Assembly: GCF_004015185.1 (NCBI RefSeq)
Contig: NZ_CP025746.1
Location: 6,217,776 to 6,281,775 of the forward strand
Source: Clostridium manihotivorum
Lineage (GTDB): Bacteria > Bacillota > Clostridia > Clostridiales > Clostridiaceae
DNA length: 64,000 nt
Reading direction: 5' to 3'
The notes under the pieces are model-generated. The model worked only from the letters and a program-made list of their open reading frames with translations. It was not told the DNA's origin and did no database searches. This document shows, in pieces, positions 55,663-64,000 of the stretch (positions within the stretch are counted from its first letter, which is position 1; every line of letters starts with the position of its first letter). The position numbers were made by a program, and so were the translations under genes.

Positions 55663-55709
55663 AATAAAGCCCCTTAGTAAATACTCTAATATACTAAGAG
55701 GCTTTATTG
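55663..55709 (-). terminator. Terminator of the aspartate-family operon
   Basis: AATAAAGCC-CTTAGTA pairs with TACTAAG-GGCTTTATT, 7 nt past the hom stop, with A/T runs on both flanks. Confidence 0.85.
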
Positions 55710-55715
55710 AAATAA

Positions 55716-57011
55716 TTACTTCAACCCAAGCTTTTCTATTCTTATGACATTCTCTACTTTTTTAATTATCTCTAAGTCATTTATCTTTTCTAAAGACTTA
55801 TTTATTCTTCCTTCTAAAGTATCGTGAGTAACAATAACTATAGATACAAGCCCTTTATCCTCTCTTCTAGCCTTTTGTATAAAGGAAGCTATACTAACCT
55901 GCTCTTCTCCAAAGATAGTAGCTATCTCTCCCAAAACTCCTGGCATATCCTTTACGGTTATTCTTAAATAATATTTTGCACTTACATTGTCCATTGGAGT
56001 TATTTCTTTATCTGCATATCTACTAGTAACTACGCTAGCTCTTTCTCCGTCATTTCTTAATACAGATATTATATCTCCTACCACTGCACTACCTGTTGGT
56101 AACTCACCGGCACCTCTACCATAAAGCATAAGATCTCCAACTGCGTTACCCTTTATGAATATAGCGTTAAAGGAGTCATTGACATTGGCTAATGGGTGAA
56201 TAGATGGAATCATTGTTGGATGAACTCTAAGCTCTAGTTTGTCATCAACTTCTTTAACTATAGCAAGGAGTTTAATTACATATCCTAATTCCTTAGCATA
56301 CTCTATATCTTTTGAAGTTATCCTTGTTATCCCTTCTCTATAGATATTATTTACATCTACATTTGTCTCAAAGGCTAGTGTTGTCAAGATAGCTAGCTTA
56401 TATGCAGCATCATAACTTTCTACATCTGAAGTGGGATCAGCTTCTGCATATCCTTTTTCTTGAGCCTCTTTAAGTGCATCTTCGAAATCCATTCCTTCTA
56501 AAGTCATCTTAGTTAGGATATAATTTGTAGTACCATTTATTATTCCAATTACTTCTTCAATCTTATTGGCAGTCAAGCTCTCGTTTATACCATGAATTAC
56601 TGGTATTCCACCAGCCACACTTGCTTCAAAGTTTACTATAACTTCATTTTTCTCTGCTGCTTCAAAAATTTCCTTACCATCAGTGGCAATTAATAGCTTA
56701 TTAGCTGTAACTACATGCTTTTTATTCTTTATAGCTCTTAATATATAGTCTTTCGCAGGTTCTAACCCCCCCATAACCTCTACAATTATCTTAATGCTAT
56801 CATCATTAAAAATATCCTCAGCATTTGTAGTTACAACTTCTTGAGGCACCTCTATATCTCTATACTTATTTTTATCTCTTACCAATATCTTTGCGATTTC
56901 TATATCATAACCAGCCCTCTTCATAATCGCTTCTTTATTAGTGTTCAATATCTTCCAAACACCTTTACCTACATTACCTAAGCCTAATAATGCTATTCTC
57001 ACTTTCTCCAT
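55716..57011 (-). CDS. hom: Homoserine dehydrogenase
   Basis: Reduces aspartate-semialdehyde to homoserine, the branch point to threonine and methionine. The 431 residues have the NAD(P) loop LGLGNVGKGVW (about 8-18), the catalytic stretch TANKLLIA near 106 and a C-terminal ACT domain (about 350-430, RITVKDMPGVLGEIATIFG) that usually binds threonine for feedback inhibition. It lies 28 nt after lysC and is the last gene of the thrC-thrB-lysC-hom unit. Confidence 0.95.
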   Translation of the reverse strand: MEKVRIALLGLGNVGKGVWKILNTNKEAIMKRAGYDIEIAKILVRDKNKYRDIEVPQEVVTTNAEDIFNDDSIKIIVEVMGGLEPAKDYILRAIKNKKHVVTANKLLIATDGKEIFEAAEKNEVIVNFEASVAGGIPVIHGINESLTANKIEEVIGIINGTTNYILTKMTLEGMDFEDALKEAQEKGYAEADPTSDVESYDAAYKLAILTTLAFETNVDVNNIYREGITRITSKDIEYAKELGYVIKLLAIVKEVDDKLELRVHPTMIPSIHPLANVNDSFNAIFIKGNAVGDLMLYGRGAGELPTGSAVVGDIISVLRNDGERASVVTSRYADKEITPMDNVSAKYYLRITVKDMPGVLGEIATIFGEEQVSIASFIQKARREDKGLVSIVIVTHDTLEGRINKSLEKINDLEIIKKVENVIRIEKLGLK

Positions 57012-57039
57012 ATCTATTTTTCGCCCCTTTTTATATATT

Positions 57040-58356
57040 CTATTTTACAAAAGCGCTGTATATAGCCCTATACGCATTTTCAAAATCTTCATTTTCAACA
57101 CCTATTATTACATTTATTTCACTAGACCCTTGGTTAATCATTCTTACATTGACCTCAGCTTCGGAAAGACTCTTAAATATCTTAGTAGCAACTCCTTTAG
57201 TTCTATTCATGCCTTTACCAACAGTAGCTATAAGAGCCATGTTAGGATGAACGTCTATAGTATCTGGATTGCATTGTCTCTTAATCTCTTCTAATATTAT
57301 TTCAAGCTTATCTCCTACCTGGCACTCTTCTATAACTAAAGAAACAGAGTCTATTCCTGCAGGCATGTTCTCAAAAGAAACTCCGTTGCTTTCAAGTATT
57401 GTTAAAAGCTTTCTGCAAAAGCCTTGTTCAAGATTCATAAGCATTTTTTGTATGGCAATTACAACAAAGTCCTTCTTTCCAGCTATACCAGTTATGGTAT
57501 CCCCATAAGCTTGAACTCTCTGTTCATCTACTATAAAGGTTCCTTTATCTTCAGGTCTGTTTGTATTTCTTATATTTATAGGGATTCCCACATCTCTCAC
57601 AGGGAAAATACTCTCCTCATGAAGTACTTTTGCCCCCATATAGGACAACTCTCTAAGTTCTTTATAAGTTACATTTTCAATAGACTTTGGATTTGCAACA
57701 ATATTAGGATCTGCCATCAAGAATCCTGAAACATCAGTCCAGTTTTCATACAACTCAGCGTTTGTGCATCTGGCAATAATAGCTCCTGTAATGTCAGAAC
57801 CACCTCTAGAAAAAGTCTTTATCTTACCATCAATAGCTCCATAAAATCCTGGTATAACAGCCTTATCTATATTTTTAAGCCTCTCTCTTACGGCTATTTC
57901 TGTTGCTGCCATGTCTAAAGTTCCAAAGTGTTTAAATTTTATTACCTCAGCAGCATCTACAAATTCATAGTTTAAAAAAGCTGCTAATATAAGACCATTT
58001 AAATATTCACCTCTACTTGCTGTATAGTCTGCAGAAGCGCCCTCCTCTATCTTAAGCTTTATTTCTTCTAAGTGACTTTGTATATCTACATCAACGTTAA
58101 GCTCTAAAGCTAAAGTCTTATATCTTTCCTCTATATGCTTAAATACATCTTCAAAGGATATCTCATTTTTTGCATGCTCATAGCAAAGATACAATAGATC
58201 TGTTATCTTATAATCCTTCTTAAATCTTTTCCCAGGTGCTGAAGGCACCACATATCTTCTCTTATCATTTCCAAAAACTATATTTCTAACCTTTTGAAAT
58301 TGCTCACTATCAGCAAGCGAGCTTCCTCCAAACTTAGCTACAACTACATCACTCAT
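57040..58356 (-). CDS. lysC: Aspartate kinase
   Basis: Phosphorylates aspartate, the first step to lysine, threonine and methionine. The 438 residues begin with the kinase loop VAKFGGSSLAD (about 6-16) and contain FSRGGSDITGAI near residue 185 and two C-terminal ACT modules (NLEQGFCRKLLTILESNGV, MNRTKGVATKIFKSLSEAEV). It is a monofunctional type, followed by hom. It starts only 22 nt after the end of the decayed insertion sequence, and the GGGGGAAAG ribosome binding site survives. How it is now transcribed is uncertain because the element separates it from the riboswitch promoter. Confidence 0.94.
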   Translation of the reverse strand: MSDVVVAKFGGSSLADSEQFQKVRNIVFGNDKRRYVVPSAPGKRFKKDYKITDLLYLCYEHAKNEISFEDVFKHIEERYKTLALELNVDVDIQSHLEEIKLKIEEGASADYTASRGEYLNGLILAAFLNYEFVDAAEVIKFKHFGTLDMAATEIAVRERLKNIDKAVIPGFYGAIDGKIKTFSRGGSDITGAIIARCTNAELYENWTDVSGFLMADPNIVANPKSIENVTYKELRELSYMGAKVLHEESIFPVRDVGIPINIRNTNRPEDKGTFIVDEQRVQAYGDTITGIAGKKDFVVIAIQKMLMNLEQGFCRKLLTILESNGVSFENMPAGIDSVSLVIEECQVGDKLEIILEEIKRQCNPDTIDVHPNMALIATVGKGMNRTKGVATKIFKSLSEAEVNVRMINQGSSEINVIIGVENEDFENAYRAIYSAFVK

Positions 58357-58396
58357 CTCATTACTTTCCCCCTATTTATATAATAATCTCTCGGAA

Positions 58397-58440
58397 TCTT
58401 TAAGCCTTGATTTATCTGGCTTAAAGATTCCTTTTTTATT
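58397..58440 (+). terminator. Inward-facing terminator at the left end of the insertion sequence
   Basis: GGAATCTTTAAGCC and GGCTTAAAGATTCC form a perfect 14-bp stem followed by TTTTTTATTG on the plus strand. It would stop outside transcription from entering the transposase. On the minus strand, which carries lysC, it lacks a U-run. Confidence 0.75.
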
Positions 58441-58547
58441 GAAATCCCCCACTTTTTTGTTAAAAGCACTTGACAAAAATATCGAAAAATGCGGCGCTAC
58501 GCGCCCCTTAAATATAAGGTATATTTTTCGATTGGAGGAGATTTTTA

Positions 58548-60024
58548 ATGTTACCTGTTTACTCTGGCGGCCATTCCGCCTATCAAAAATTTGTTGTTGA
58601 AATGCTTCGTAAATATTATCCTAATCCGGATGCTATCGCGCGTTCTACCTGGGATATCATTGATCGTTTCTGGAACCTAGACCTCTCATATACTGAAATA
58701 CATCTGAAAAATAAATATTCCATTTTCGGTCCGAAGCCGAGAAATCCTTCTTGTATGCATAGATCATATCTTTTATCTATTGATTTTAAAGTTACTTCAG
58801 TAACTGATTGGGTTGCACAACTTAAGATCAACCCTCTTTATGCTATATTGAGCGGATTTGAAGTAGGCGACACTCGGTGTTGGTACTTTTTATGACTTCT
58901 TTAGCCGCTTATGGGATTCTGATAATAACAATCTTTCATCTCAGTTACAACCTTTAAAAACTTCTGTAAAAAAACCTAAAAGAAAGGTTTAAAAGCTGAT
59001 CCAGTTGAAAAGACAACAGTAGAACAACTATTAAAAGAATTACAAGGAGTATCTTTTTTAAGTGATGAACAACCTTATAGTTCCCTTTTTAATTTATATA
59101 AAATGAGTTTCTTAATCTTTCTATACAAAGGGACTGATCAATACAGAGAACTTAGCTCTTGCAGGTGATGGCACACCAGTCGCTACCTCTGCAAGAGAAC
59201 GAAAACACCGTGTATGTGATTGTATTTCCAAAGGTATTACTGACTGTACTTGCGATAGATTCTTTTCTCAGCCTGACTGTGACATCGGCTGGGATTCATC
59301 AAGAGACTGTTTTTATCATGGATATGATCTCTACATGTTTGTTGCATCTGATTCTGATAGTGATCTTCCAGTATTCCCTTTGTTTGGGCCAGCCTCAAGG
59401 CATGACTCCCATGGATTTCTCCATGCGTTTTTTCGCATGAAAAGTTTACTTCATGACTTTAAAATAGACAAAATTATTCTCGACTCTGCTCATGATGCCA
59501 TGCCATTTTATGAATACTTCAAGCAAGAAGGAATAACTCCGTTTATTGACTTGAATGAGAAACGTGGCATCAAAGTTAAATATAAAGATGATTTTATCAT
59601 TGGTAAAGATGGTATTCCCGTCTGCAGAGCAGGCCGTAAGATGAATCGTGATGGTGTTGAAAAAAGAAACACCGTATCAAATTCCATTGTCCTCTAACAA
59701 GTAGAAAGTATGGATGTTCCTGCGAACACCCTTGTTCTGATTCCAAATACGGGAGAACGGTGCATCTGGCAATGAAAGATAATCCAAGATTGATAAACAT
59801 CCCACCAAGGTATAGTAAAGAATGGAAAGTAGAATATAATTCAAGAACTTCCGTAGAACGTTCTAATAAACGACAAAAATAGACTTTCTATTAGAAAGCG
59901 GCAGACACCGCTCTACTAAGATGTGGTACTGCCGCCTCTATAACATCTTGATGCTACAACATCTCAATGCCTGGGATCTGCCTTTTGAGTCAGATCTCAA
60001 AAAATTGATTTTGCAAGCCGCTTA
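58548..60024 (+). pseudogene. Frameshifted DDE transposase
   Basis: The reading frame starts well (GGAGGAG ribosome binding site, ATG at 58548, MLPVYSGGHSAYQKFVVEML) but is broken by several frameshifts and stops: near 58877 after SGFEVGDT, near 58985, between 59100 and 59165, and near 59696 and 59880. Pieces of the catalytic core remain readable in changing frames, namely GDGTPVATSARERKHRVCDC, SDSDLPVFPLFGPASRHDSH, ILDSAHDAMPF and RTSVERSNKR with the likely third acidic residue. The intact protein would be about 480-490 residues. The layout suggests an IS1182- or IS4-type DDE enzyme, but I cannot fix the family. It cannot be active in cis. Confidence 0.88.
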
Positions 60025-60211
60025 ATCAATACATAATTATTTTAAAACATAGCGGCAGCTATGTCTATTAGTTATGCGCATTTTTATTAATATTCCACAT
60101 TCTCTGTAAATCTTTGGATAATATTCACTTTTTAATGTACGCTACCCCGATAGGACTATAATAATCACTCATAATTCCGAGAGACTATTATACTAAAGAA
60201 TATTGCTTAAT

Positions 60212-61099
60212 TTATAAAATTGTAACCTGAGATCCTTCATTATCAATATCTAACTCTAATACTTCCCATCTATTTCTTAAAGTATCTAAATATTTTTTTA
60301 TATTATTAGAAAAACTCGTATCATCTTTTCTAAGCATAACCATTATAGCGGGACCTGCACCACTTAAAAACACGGATAGAGCATTAAATTCACTGCATTT
60401 ATCTTTTATATCATAAAAGTTCTCTATTAGTTGCGCTCTATAATCTTCATGTAGCTTATCCTTACATGCAATCTTTAATAATTCCAAATTTCCACTAGAC
60501 AAAGCCGATATCATAAGCGCTACTCTTCCTATATTATAAACACCTTGCTTATAATCTATAGTTTTAGGCAATACAGCCCTAGCCCTATCAGTAGAGAGTT
60601 TAAAATCTGGTATTAAGGCACAAAGCTTAAAATCTTCTTTTATATTTATCTTGTTATATATAGTTCTATCCTCTTCTGTAACTGAAACAGTTATTCCCCC
60701 ATATAGTGCAGGAGTAATATTGTCAGGATGTCCTTCCATCTCTGCAGCAAGATTTAGTACTTCCTCTTCACTGAGAGTACCCCCGGTTAATCCATTAGCA
60801 GCTAGTATTCCTCCAACTACGCAGGCAGCACTACTTCCAAGGCCTCTAGATACAGGGATATCGCCCTCAATCTTTATGCTTAAACCTGTAGGAGTGTAGT
60901 TTAATTTATCAAAGCACTTCTTCATAGAAACATATATAAGATTTTCTTCATTCTTAAACTCTTCTTCACAACCTTCAAAGACAAGGCCTTCTTCTATTTC
61001 TTCCACAACAAATCTATTATACTTTTTTACTGCTAACCCAAGGCAATCAAAACCAGGTCCTATATTTGCACTTGTAGCAGGCACCTTAACTTCTACCAT
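60212..61099 (-). CDS. thrB: Homoserine kinase
   Basis: GHMP-superfamily kinase that phosphorylates homoserine before threonine synthase. The 295 residues have the substrate segment ATSANIGPGFDCLGLAV at residues 8-24, the phosphate loop PVSRGLGSSAA near 83-93 and GAGPAIMVML near 258. It starts 8 nt after the thrC stop codon in the same transcript. Confidence 0.95.
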   Translation of the reverse strand: MVEVKVPATSANIGPGFDCLGLAVKKYNRFVVEEIEEGLVFEGCEEEFKNEENLIYVSMKKCFDKLNYTPTGLSIKIEGDIPVSRGLGSSAACVVGGILAANGLTGGTLSEEEVLNLAAEMEGHPDNITPALYGGITVSVTEEDRTIYNKINIKEDFKLCALIPDFKLSTDRARAVLPKTIDYKQGVYNIGRVALMISALSSGNLELLKIACKDKLHEDYRAQLIENFYDIKDKCSEFNALSVFLSGAGPAIMVMLRKDDTSFSNNIKKYLDTLRNRWEVLELDIDNEGSQVTIL

Positions 61100-61107
61100 C
61101 TAATCAC

Positions 61108-62595
61108 CTACAATTTCAAAAATTCTTCTATTACATTTTTCATGTTTTCTTTATCACAAGTAGTTGTATGAATTATTGGTTTACTTTCTAGATTGTCAAT
61201 TCCTTTTGGAATTCTTATATTAAACTCTTTAGAAAGCTTTTCTACCATTTCAAAATCTGAAGCCTTGCTATCTTCAAAGCTAAGCGCTTCATTCACACTT
61301 CTTGGGAACTTAAAAGGGCTAGCTGTTGAAGCTATCACAGTCACTGCATCATCCTTTGTGGTGCTTACATATTTCCTAAATACGTTATACGCAACCGCAG
61401 TATGGGTATCTAAAACATATTTTGAAGAAGCATATACTTCTTTAATAGCTTCAATGGTTTCTTCTTCAGTAGCAAAGCCTCCATATAGCTCCTCTAATCT
61501 TTCTTTCATCTCTGAGTTTATTTCATACCTTCCCTCAGTTCTTAACTGCTCCATTAACTCATTTATAAAATCTGAGTTTTTCCCGCTTATTTCATATAAA
61601 AATCTCTCTAGATTACTAGATATCAATATATCCATGGAAGGAGAATTGGTTATTACAAAATCTCTATTTTTATCGTAAACTCCTGTATTTATGAAATCAG
61701 TAAGAACCTTATTCTCGTTAGATGCACATATAAGTTTATCTATAGGAAGTCCCATATTTTTAGCATAGAAGGCCGCTAATATGTTACCAAAATTACCAGT
61801 AGGTACTACAACATTTATCTTCTCTCCAGCTTTAACTTTTTCATCCTTCAGTAAAGTCACATAAGCATAAACATAATAAACTATTTGAGGTATAAGCCTT
61901 CCTATGTTTATAGAATTAGCAGATGATAACATATATCCATTCTCATCTAAAAGCTTATTGAAATCCGAATCCCCAAATATAGTCTTTACTCCGTTTTGCG
62001 CATCATCAAAGTTCCCCTCAATACCTACTACAAAGGTGTTCTCTCCCTCTTGTGTAATCATCTGTCTTTTTTGAATCTCACTTACCCCTTCCTTAGGGTA
62101 AAATACCACTATCTTAGTTCCTTTAACCTTTGCAAAGCCTTCTAAAGCTGCTTTGCCGGTATCACCAGAAGTAGCTGTAAGTATGACTATCTCTTTATTG
62201 ATATCAAGTCTTTTTGCTGCAATCTTTACCAAGTAAGGAAGTATACTAAGTGCCATATCTTTAAACGCTAAGGTCTTCCCATGAAAAAGCTCTAAAAAGT
62301 ATGCTCCTGCAGAATACTTTAATGGCGCTATAGCCGGATCCTCAAACTTTTCATCGTAAGCACCTTCTATGCAAGCCTTAAGCTCTTCAGCTGAAAAATC
62401 ATCAAAATACTTACTCAATACATAAAAAGCTAGTTCCTTATAATTTAGATTTTTAAGTTCATCAAAGGTCTTATCTATCTTTGGAAAAAGTTCTGGTACA
62501 AATAGCCCTCCATCTTCAGCTATTCCCCTAATTATAGCCTCCGAAGCAGTTACTAGATTTTCATTCCCTCTTGTACTTTTATAAAACACATACAT
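61108..62595 (-). CDS. thrC: Threonine synthase
   Basis: Pyridoxal-phosphate enzyme converting phosphohomoserine to threonine. The 495 residues are the longer class II-type form. The cofactor lysine is in GKTLAFKDMALSILP near residue 113 and the phosphate loop ATSGDTGKAA near residue 140. It heads the thrC-thrB-lysC-hom unit, with a GGGGGCATG-type ribosome binding site, behind a glycine riboswitch and its terminator. Confidence 0.95.
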   Translation of the reverse strand: MYVFYKSTRGNENLVTASEAIIRGIAEDGGLFVPELFPKIDKTFDELKNLNYKELAFYVLSKYFDDFSAEELKACIEGAYDEKFEDPAIAPLKYSAGAYFLELFHGKTLAFKDMALSILPYLVKIAAKRLDINKEIVILTATSGDTGKAALEGFAKVKGTKIVVFYPKEGVSEIQKRQMITQEGENTFVVGIEGNFDDAQNGVKTIFGDSDFNKLLDENGYMLSSANSINIGRLIPQIVYYVYAYVTLLKDEKVKAGEKINVVVPTGNFGNILAAFYAKNMGLPIDKLICASNENKVLTDFINTGVYDKNRDFVITNSPSMDILISSNLERFLYEISGKNSDFINELMEQLRTEGRYEINSEMKERLEELYGGFATEEETIEAIKEVYASSKYVLDTHTAVAYNVFRKYVSTTKDDAVTVIASTASPFKFPRSVNEALSFEDSKASDFEMVEKLSKEFNIRIPKGIDNLESKPIIHTTTCDKENMKNVIEEFLKL

Positions 62596-62637
62596 GCCCC
62601 CTTAAATTTATTTCTTTTAAAAATACTTAAAAATATG

Positions 62638-62668
62638 AAAAAAGAGACTAGGTTTAAACTTAGTCTCT
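62638..62668 (-). terminator. Riboswitch-controlled terminator before thrC
   Basis: AGAGACTA and TAGTCTCT form the stem, followed by TTTTTTC on the minus strand, about 43 nt before the thrC start. It is the likely expression platform of the glycine aptamer upstream. Confidence 0.85.
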
Positions 62669-62750
62669 GGAAATACGGCTTTTGATATTCATGTAACCAA
62701 AATAAAGCTTAATAAGCTTAAAATATAGCTAAACAAATATATTATCAAAA

Positions 62751-62838
62751 TCCCCTGTCCTTTTACCTGAGAGTTTCACTACATCTTTGTAGCTTTCCCC
62801 TTCGGTGCTCCTTTGAGTCTCTCCAGAGGTTCGTCCAA
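62751..62838 (-). ncRNA. Glycine riboswitch, single aptamer
   Basis: The minus strand shows the glycine aptamer signature in order: ACCTCTGGAGAGACTC, GGAGCACCGAAGGGG, a variable hairpin, GTGAAACTCTCAGGTAAAAGG and ACAGGGG. It resembles the second aptamer of tandem switches. No second full aptamer is present; an AGCGG/CCGTT mini-hairpin just upstream may be the partner remnant seen in singletons. It stands before the thrC terminator, so glycine likely decides termination. Confidence 0.92.
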
Positions 62839-62887
62839 TAACGGTTTTAATCCCGCTATCTTCATACGAATCTATAAAATTATAGTA

Positions 62888-62917
62888 ATTATATATCAAA
62901 ATATTCTAATAAGTCAA
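62888..62917 (-). promoter_or_regulatory. Promoter of the glycine-riboswitch operon
   Basis: TTGACT (62912-62917) and TATAAT (62888-62893) on the minus strand are 18 nt apart. Transcription would begin shortly before the aptamer. Between here and 63290 I see nothing else. Confidence 0.65.
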
Positions 62918-63292
62918 TAAAATTATCTTTCTAAAACCTTTTGATATCCACATAAGCTTCTGTAGATGGCCACTTCATAATAAAATTTATATTTTCGGAC
63001 TGAAGCGGCACATACTTAAAAATTGTTAATGATATTTGTAGAATAGATATGCAACCTTACTAGATTAAAGATATATAAGTAGTAATAAAAGCTAGAGGTT
63101 ATCTATAAAATTGACATATCTTATAGGCGGACAGCTTAAATGTATATTTCAGTATATGTGTTGTAAGTTATTCTGCTACTAAAGCCCAAGATCTTAGCTT
63201 CAAATTATTTATATAGATTAGAATGTAGCTCTAACAACTCATAGTTACATATTTGTATATACCTATAAATATTTAAAAATACCACCTTTTTC

Positions 63293-63874
63293 TTATTTAG
63301 ACTCAGCCAAAGCCGCTCTCATAGTTTCAATAGTAGACTTTAATTGAGTACTTGGTACTACAAGCTTTATTATCTTTTTCTTTATTCCATAGGTCTCAAC
63401 TTCTATAATCTTATCTAAAGCAGATTTTGAAGAGTCTGATTCCTTAATGTCTATAATATTATGCCATTCAACAAAGGCTCCATCCTCTGCCAGTATCCCC
63501 TCTTTTCCTATCACATTAGTTCTTAGCTTGGCCTTAACTTCCATAAATAAAAATGAAATCATCATAATTGAGGCCACTACAAACTGAAAAGAATAAAAAG
63601 ATTGAGGCACAAAAAAGCTTTCAAATAATCCAAATGTAGTACTTGTATCTTGATATGAAGTTTTACTTTTTAAAACCCTCAGTGCAAACTTTATAAAAAC
63701 TAAAAATCCAGCAATTATCCCCCAAACTATATCACCTACTCTATCACTTCTATACTCAAACCAATACTCTCTTATAAGAGCTCTATTTAATACCCTATTA
63801 TTAAATACTCTTATTTCTCTTATCAATATATATACATAGAATAATAGTACAATCAGTATAATAATGCTCGTCAT
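63293..63874 (-). CDS. Membrane protein of unknown function (193 aa)
   Basis: Four hydrophobic segments (about residues 3-19, 48-66, 85-105 and 99-115 partly merged) precede a soluble C-terminal domain of about 75 residues. The domain begins with IGKEGILAEDGAFVEWHNI and contains a mixed charged strand pattern, resembling the DUF5673 or YcxB-like membrane-linked domains, though I cannot confirm it. The ATG follows AGGAGGAAG. It is a single gene near the window end. The last 126 bases hold nothing I recognise. Confidence 0.6.
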   Translation of the reverse strand: MTSIIILIVLLFYVYILIREIRVFNNRVLNRALIREYWFEYRSDRVGDIVWGIIAGFLVFIKFALRVLKSKTSYQDTSTTFGLFESFFVPQSFYSFQFVVASIMMISFLFMEVKAKLRTNVIGKEGILAEDGAFVEWHNIIDIKESDSSKSALDKIIEVETYGIKKKIIKLVVPSTQLKSTIETMRAALAESK

Positions 63875-64000
63875 ACTTCCTCCTAAATTTTACGAATATA
63901 TTCTTTATTAACGTAGTTATAAAACTTATTAAAAACACATTTTATTCAAGTCTAATGCTTGTTTTACATATTTATATAGATACTATACATAACTTAATAC

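Larger units (their letters stand above)
58379..60192 (+). mobile_element. Decayed insertion sequence between thrB and lysC
   Basis: This 1814-bp element is bounded by near-perfect 19-bp inverted repeats TATAATAATCTCTCGGAAT (58379-58397) and ATTCCGAGAGACTATTATA (60174-60192). The outer TATA on each side could be a target duplication. Its interior is richer in G+C and in codons such as CGT, GGC and CCG than the neighbours. It contains an inward-facing terminator just inside the left end, a palindromic promoter region (CGAAAAATGCGGCGC) and one broken DDE transposase gene. It fits exactly between the thrB stop (20 nt) and the lysC start (22 nt), so it entered a short intercistronic gap. Confidence 0.8.

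Noticed and set aside
58357..58440. Possible lysine riboswitch or attenuator before lysC
   Set aside because: The hairpin has its T-run on the plus strand, no lysine aptamer core is visible, and the block lies inside the insertion sequence ends.
62590..62750. Second glycine aptamer downstream of the first
   Set aside because: No GGAGAG / CCGAAGG / CTTTCAGG signature. Only AT-rich hairpins and the terminator occur there.

Overview
The window is very AT-rich outside the rRNA genes and reads as a chromosomal segment of a Clostridium sensu stricto-type Firmicute. The evidence is strong AGGAGG-type ribosome binding sites, a GlgC/GlgD pair, a cysteine T-box in front of ubiG-mccB-mccA, glycine and cyclic-di-GMP-I riboswitches, a GAAC-N4-GTTC LexA box before dinB, and the 16S/23S/5S sequences. 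Species cannot be fixed from the sequence alone.

Layout. 1-6000: the 5' part of metH (cut by the window edge), an unrecognised 46-aa basic ORF, a ROK sugar kinase and an EF-G-like GTPase, all on the minus strand. 6750-9540: a c-di-GMP-I riboswitch followed by an atypical ketoacyl-synthase-III-like gene and a chemoreceptor (plus strand). 9810-11730: a MerR regulator and an MFS exporter. 11940-17250: a complete rRNA operon on the minus strand (promoter, 16S, 23S, 5S, tRNA-Asn, terminator). 17990-21020: cardiolipin synthase, a VanZ-like protein and a membrane protein. 21290-36400: two glycogen clusters, glgC-glgD-glgA2 and glgB-glgA1-glgP-GH13, separated by a zinc-ribbon gene and dinB. 36940-42900: a branched-chain amino acid ABC transporter with tandem-duplicated binding lipoproteins and a likely CodY-controlled promoter. 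43395-46510: a second chemoreceptor, a nucleotidyltransferase-fold protein and a DUF1361 membrane protein. 46750-50290: the ubiG-mccB-mccA methionine-to-cysteine operon behind its Cys T-box. 50350-55220: an LtaS-like membrane sulfatase-fold protein and small envelope or unknown genes. 55710-62920: the aspartate-family operon thrC-thrB-lysC-hom, headed by a glycine riboswitch and split by a decayed 1.8-kb insertion sequence. 63290-63870: a membrane protein.

Functional themes are carbon storage (glycogen), sulfur and aspartate-family amino acid metabolism controlled by RNA switches, and chemosensory genes, one of them under c-di-GMP. Intergenic DNA carries at least four families of repeated, mostly palindromic elements (A-D below), some nested in each other. 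They explain much of the otherwise empty sequence and I cannot assign them to a named family.

The best candidates for something new are the c-di-GMP-switched ketosynthase-like gene with an altered active site, the glycine riboswitch placed on a threonine/lysine operon, the glycogen branching enzyme with a histone-like Lys/Arg/Thr-rich N-terminal tail, and the nested palindromic repeat families.
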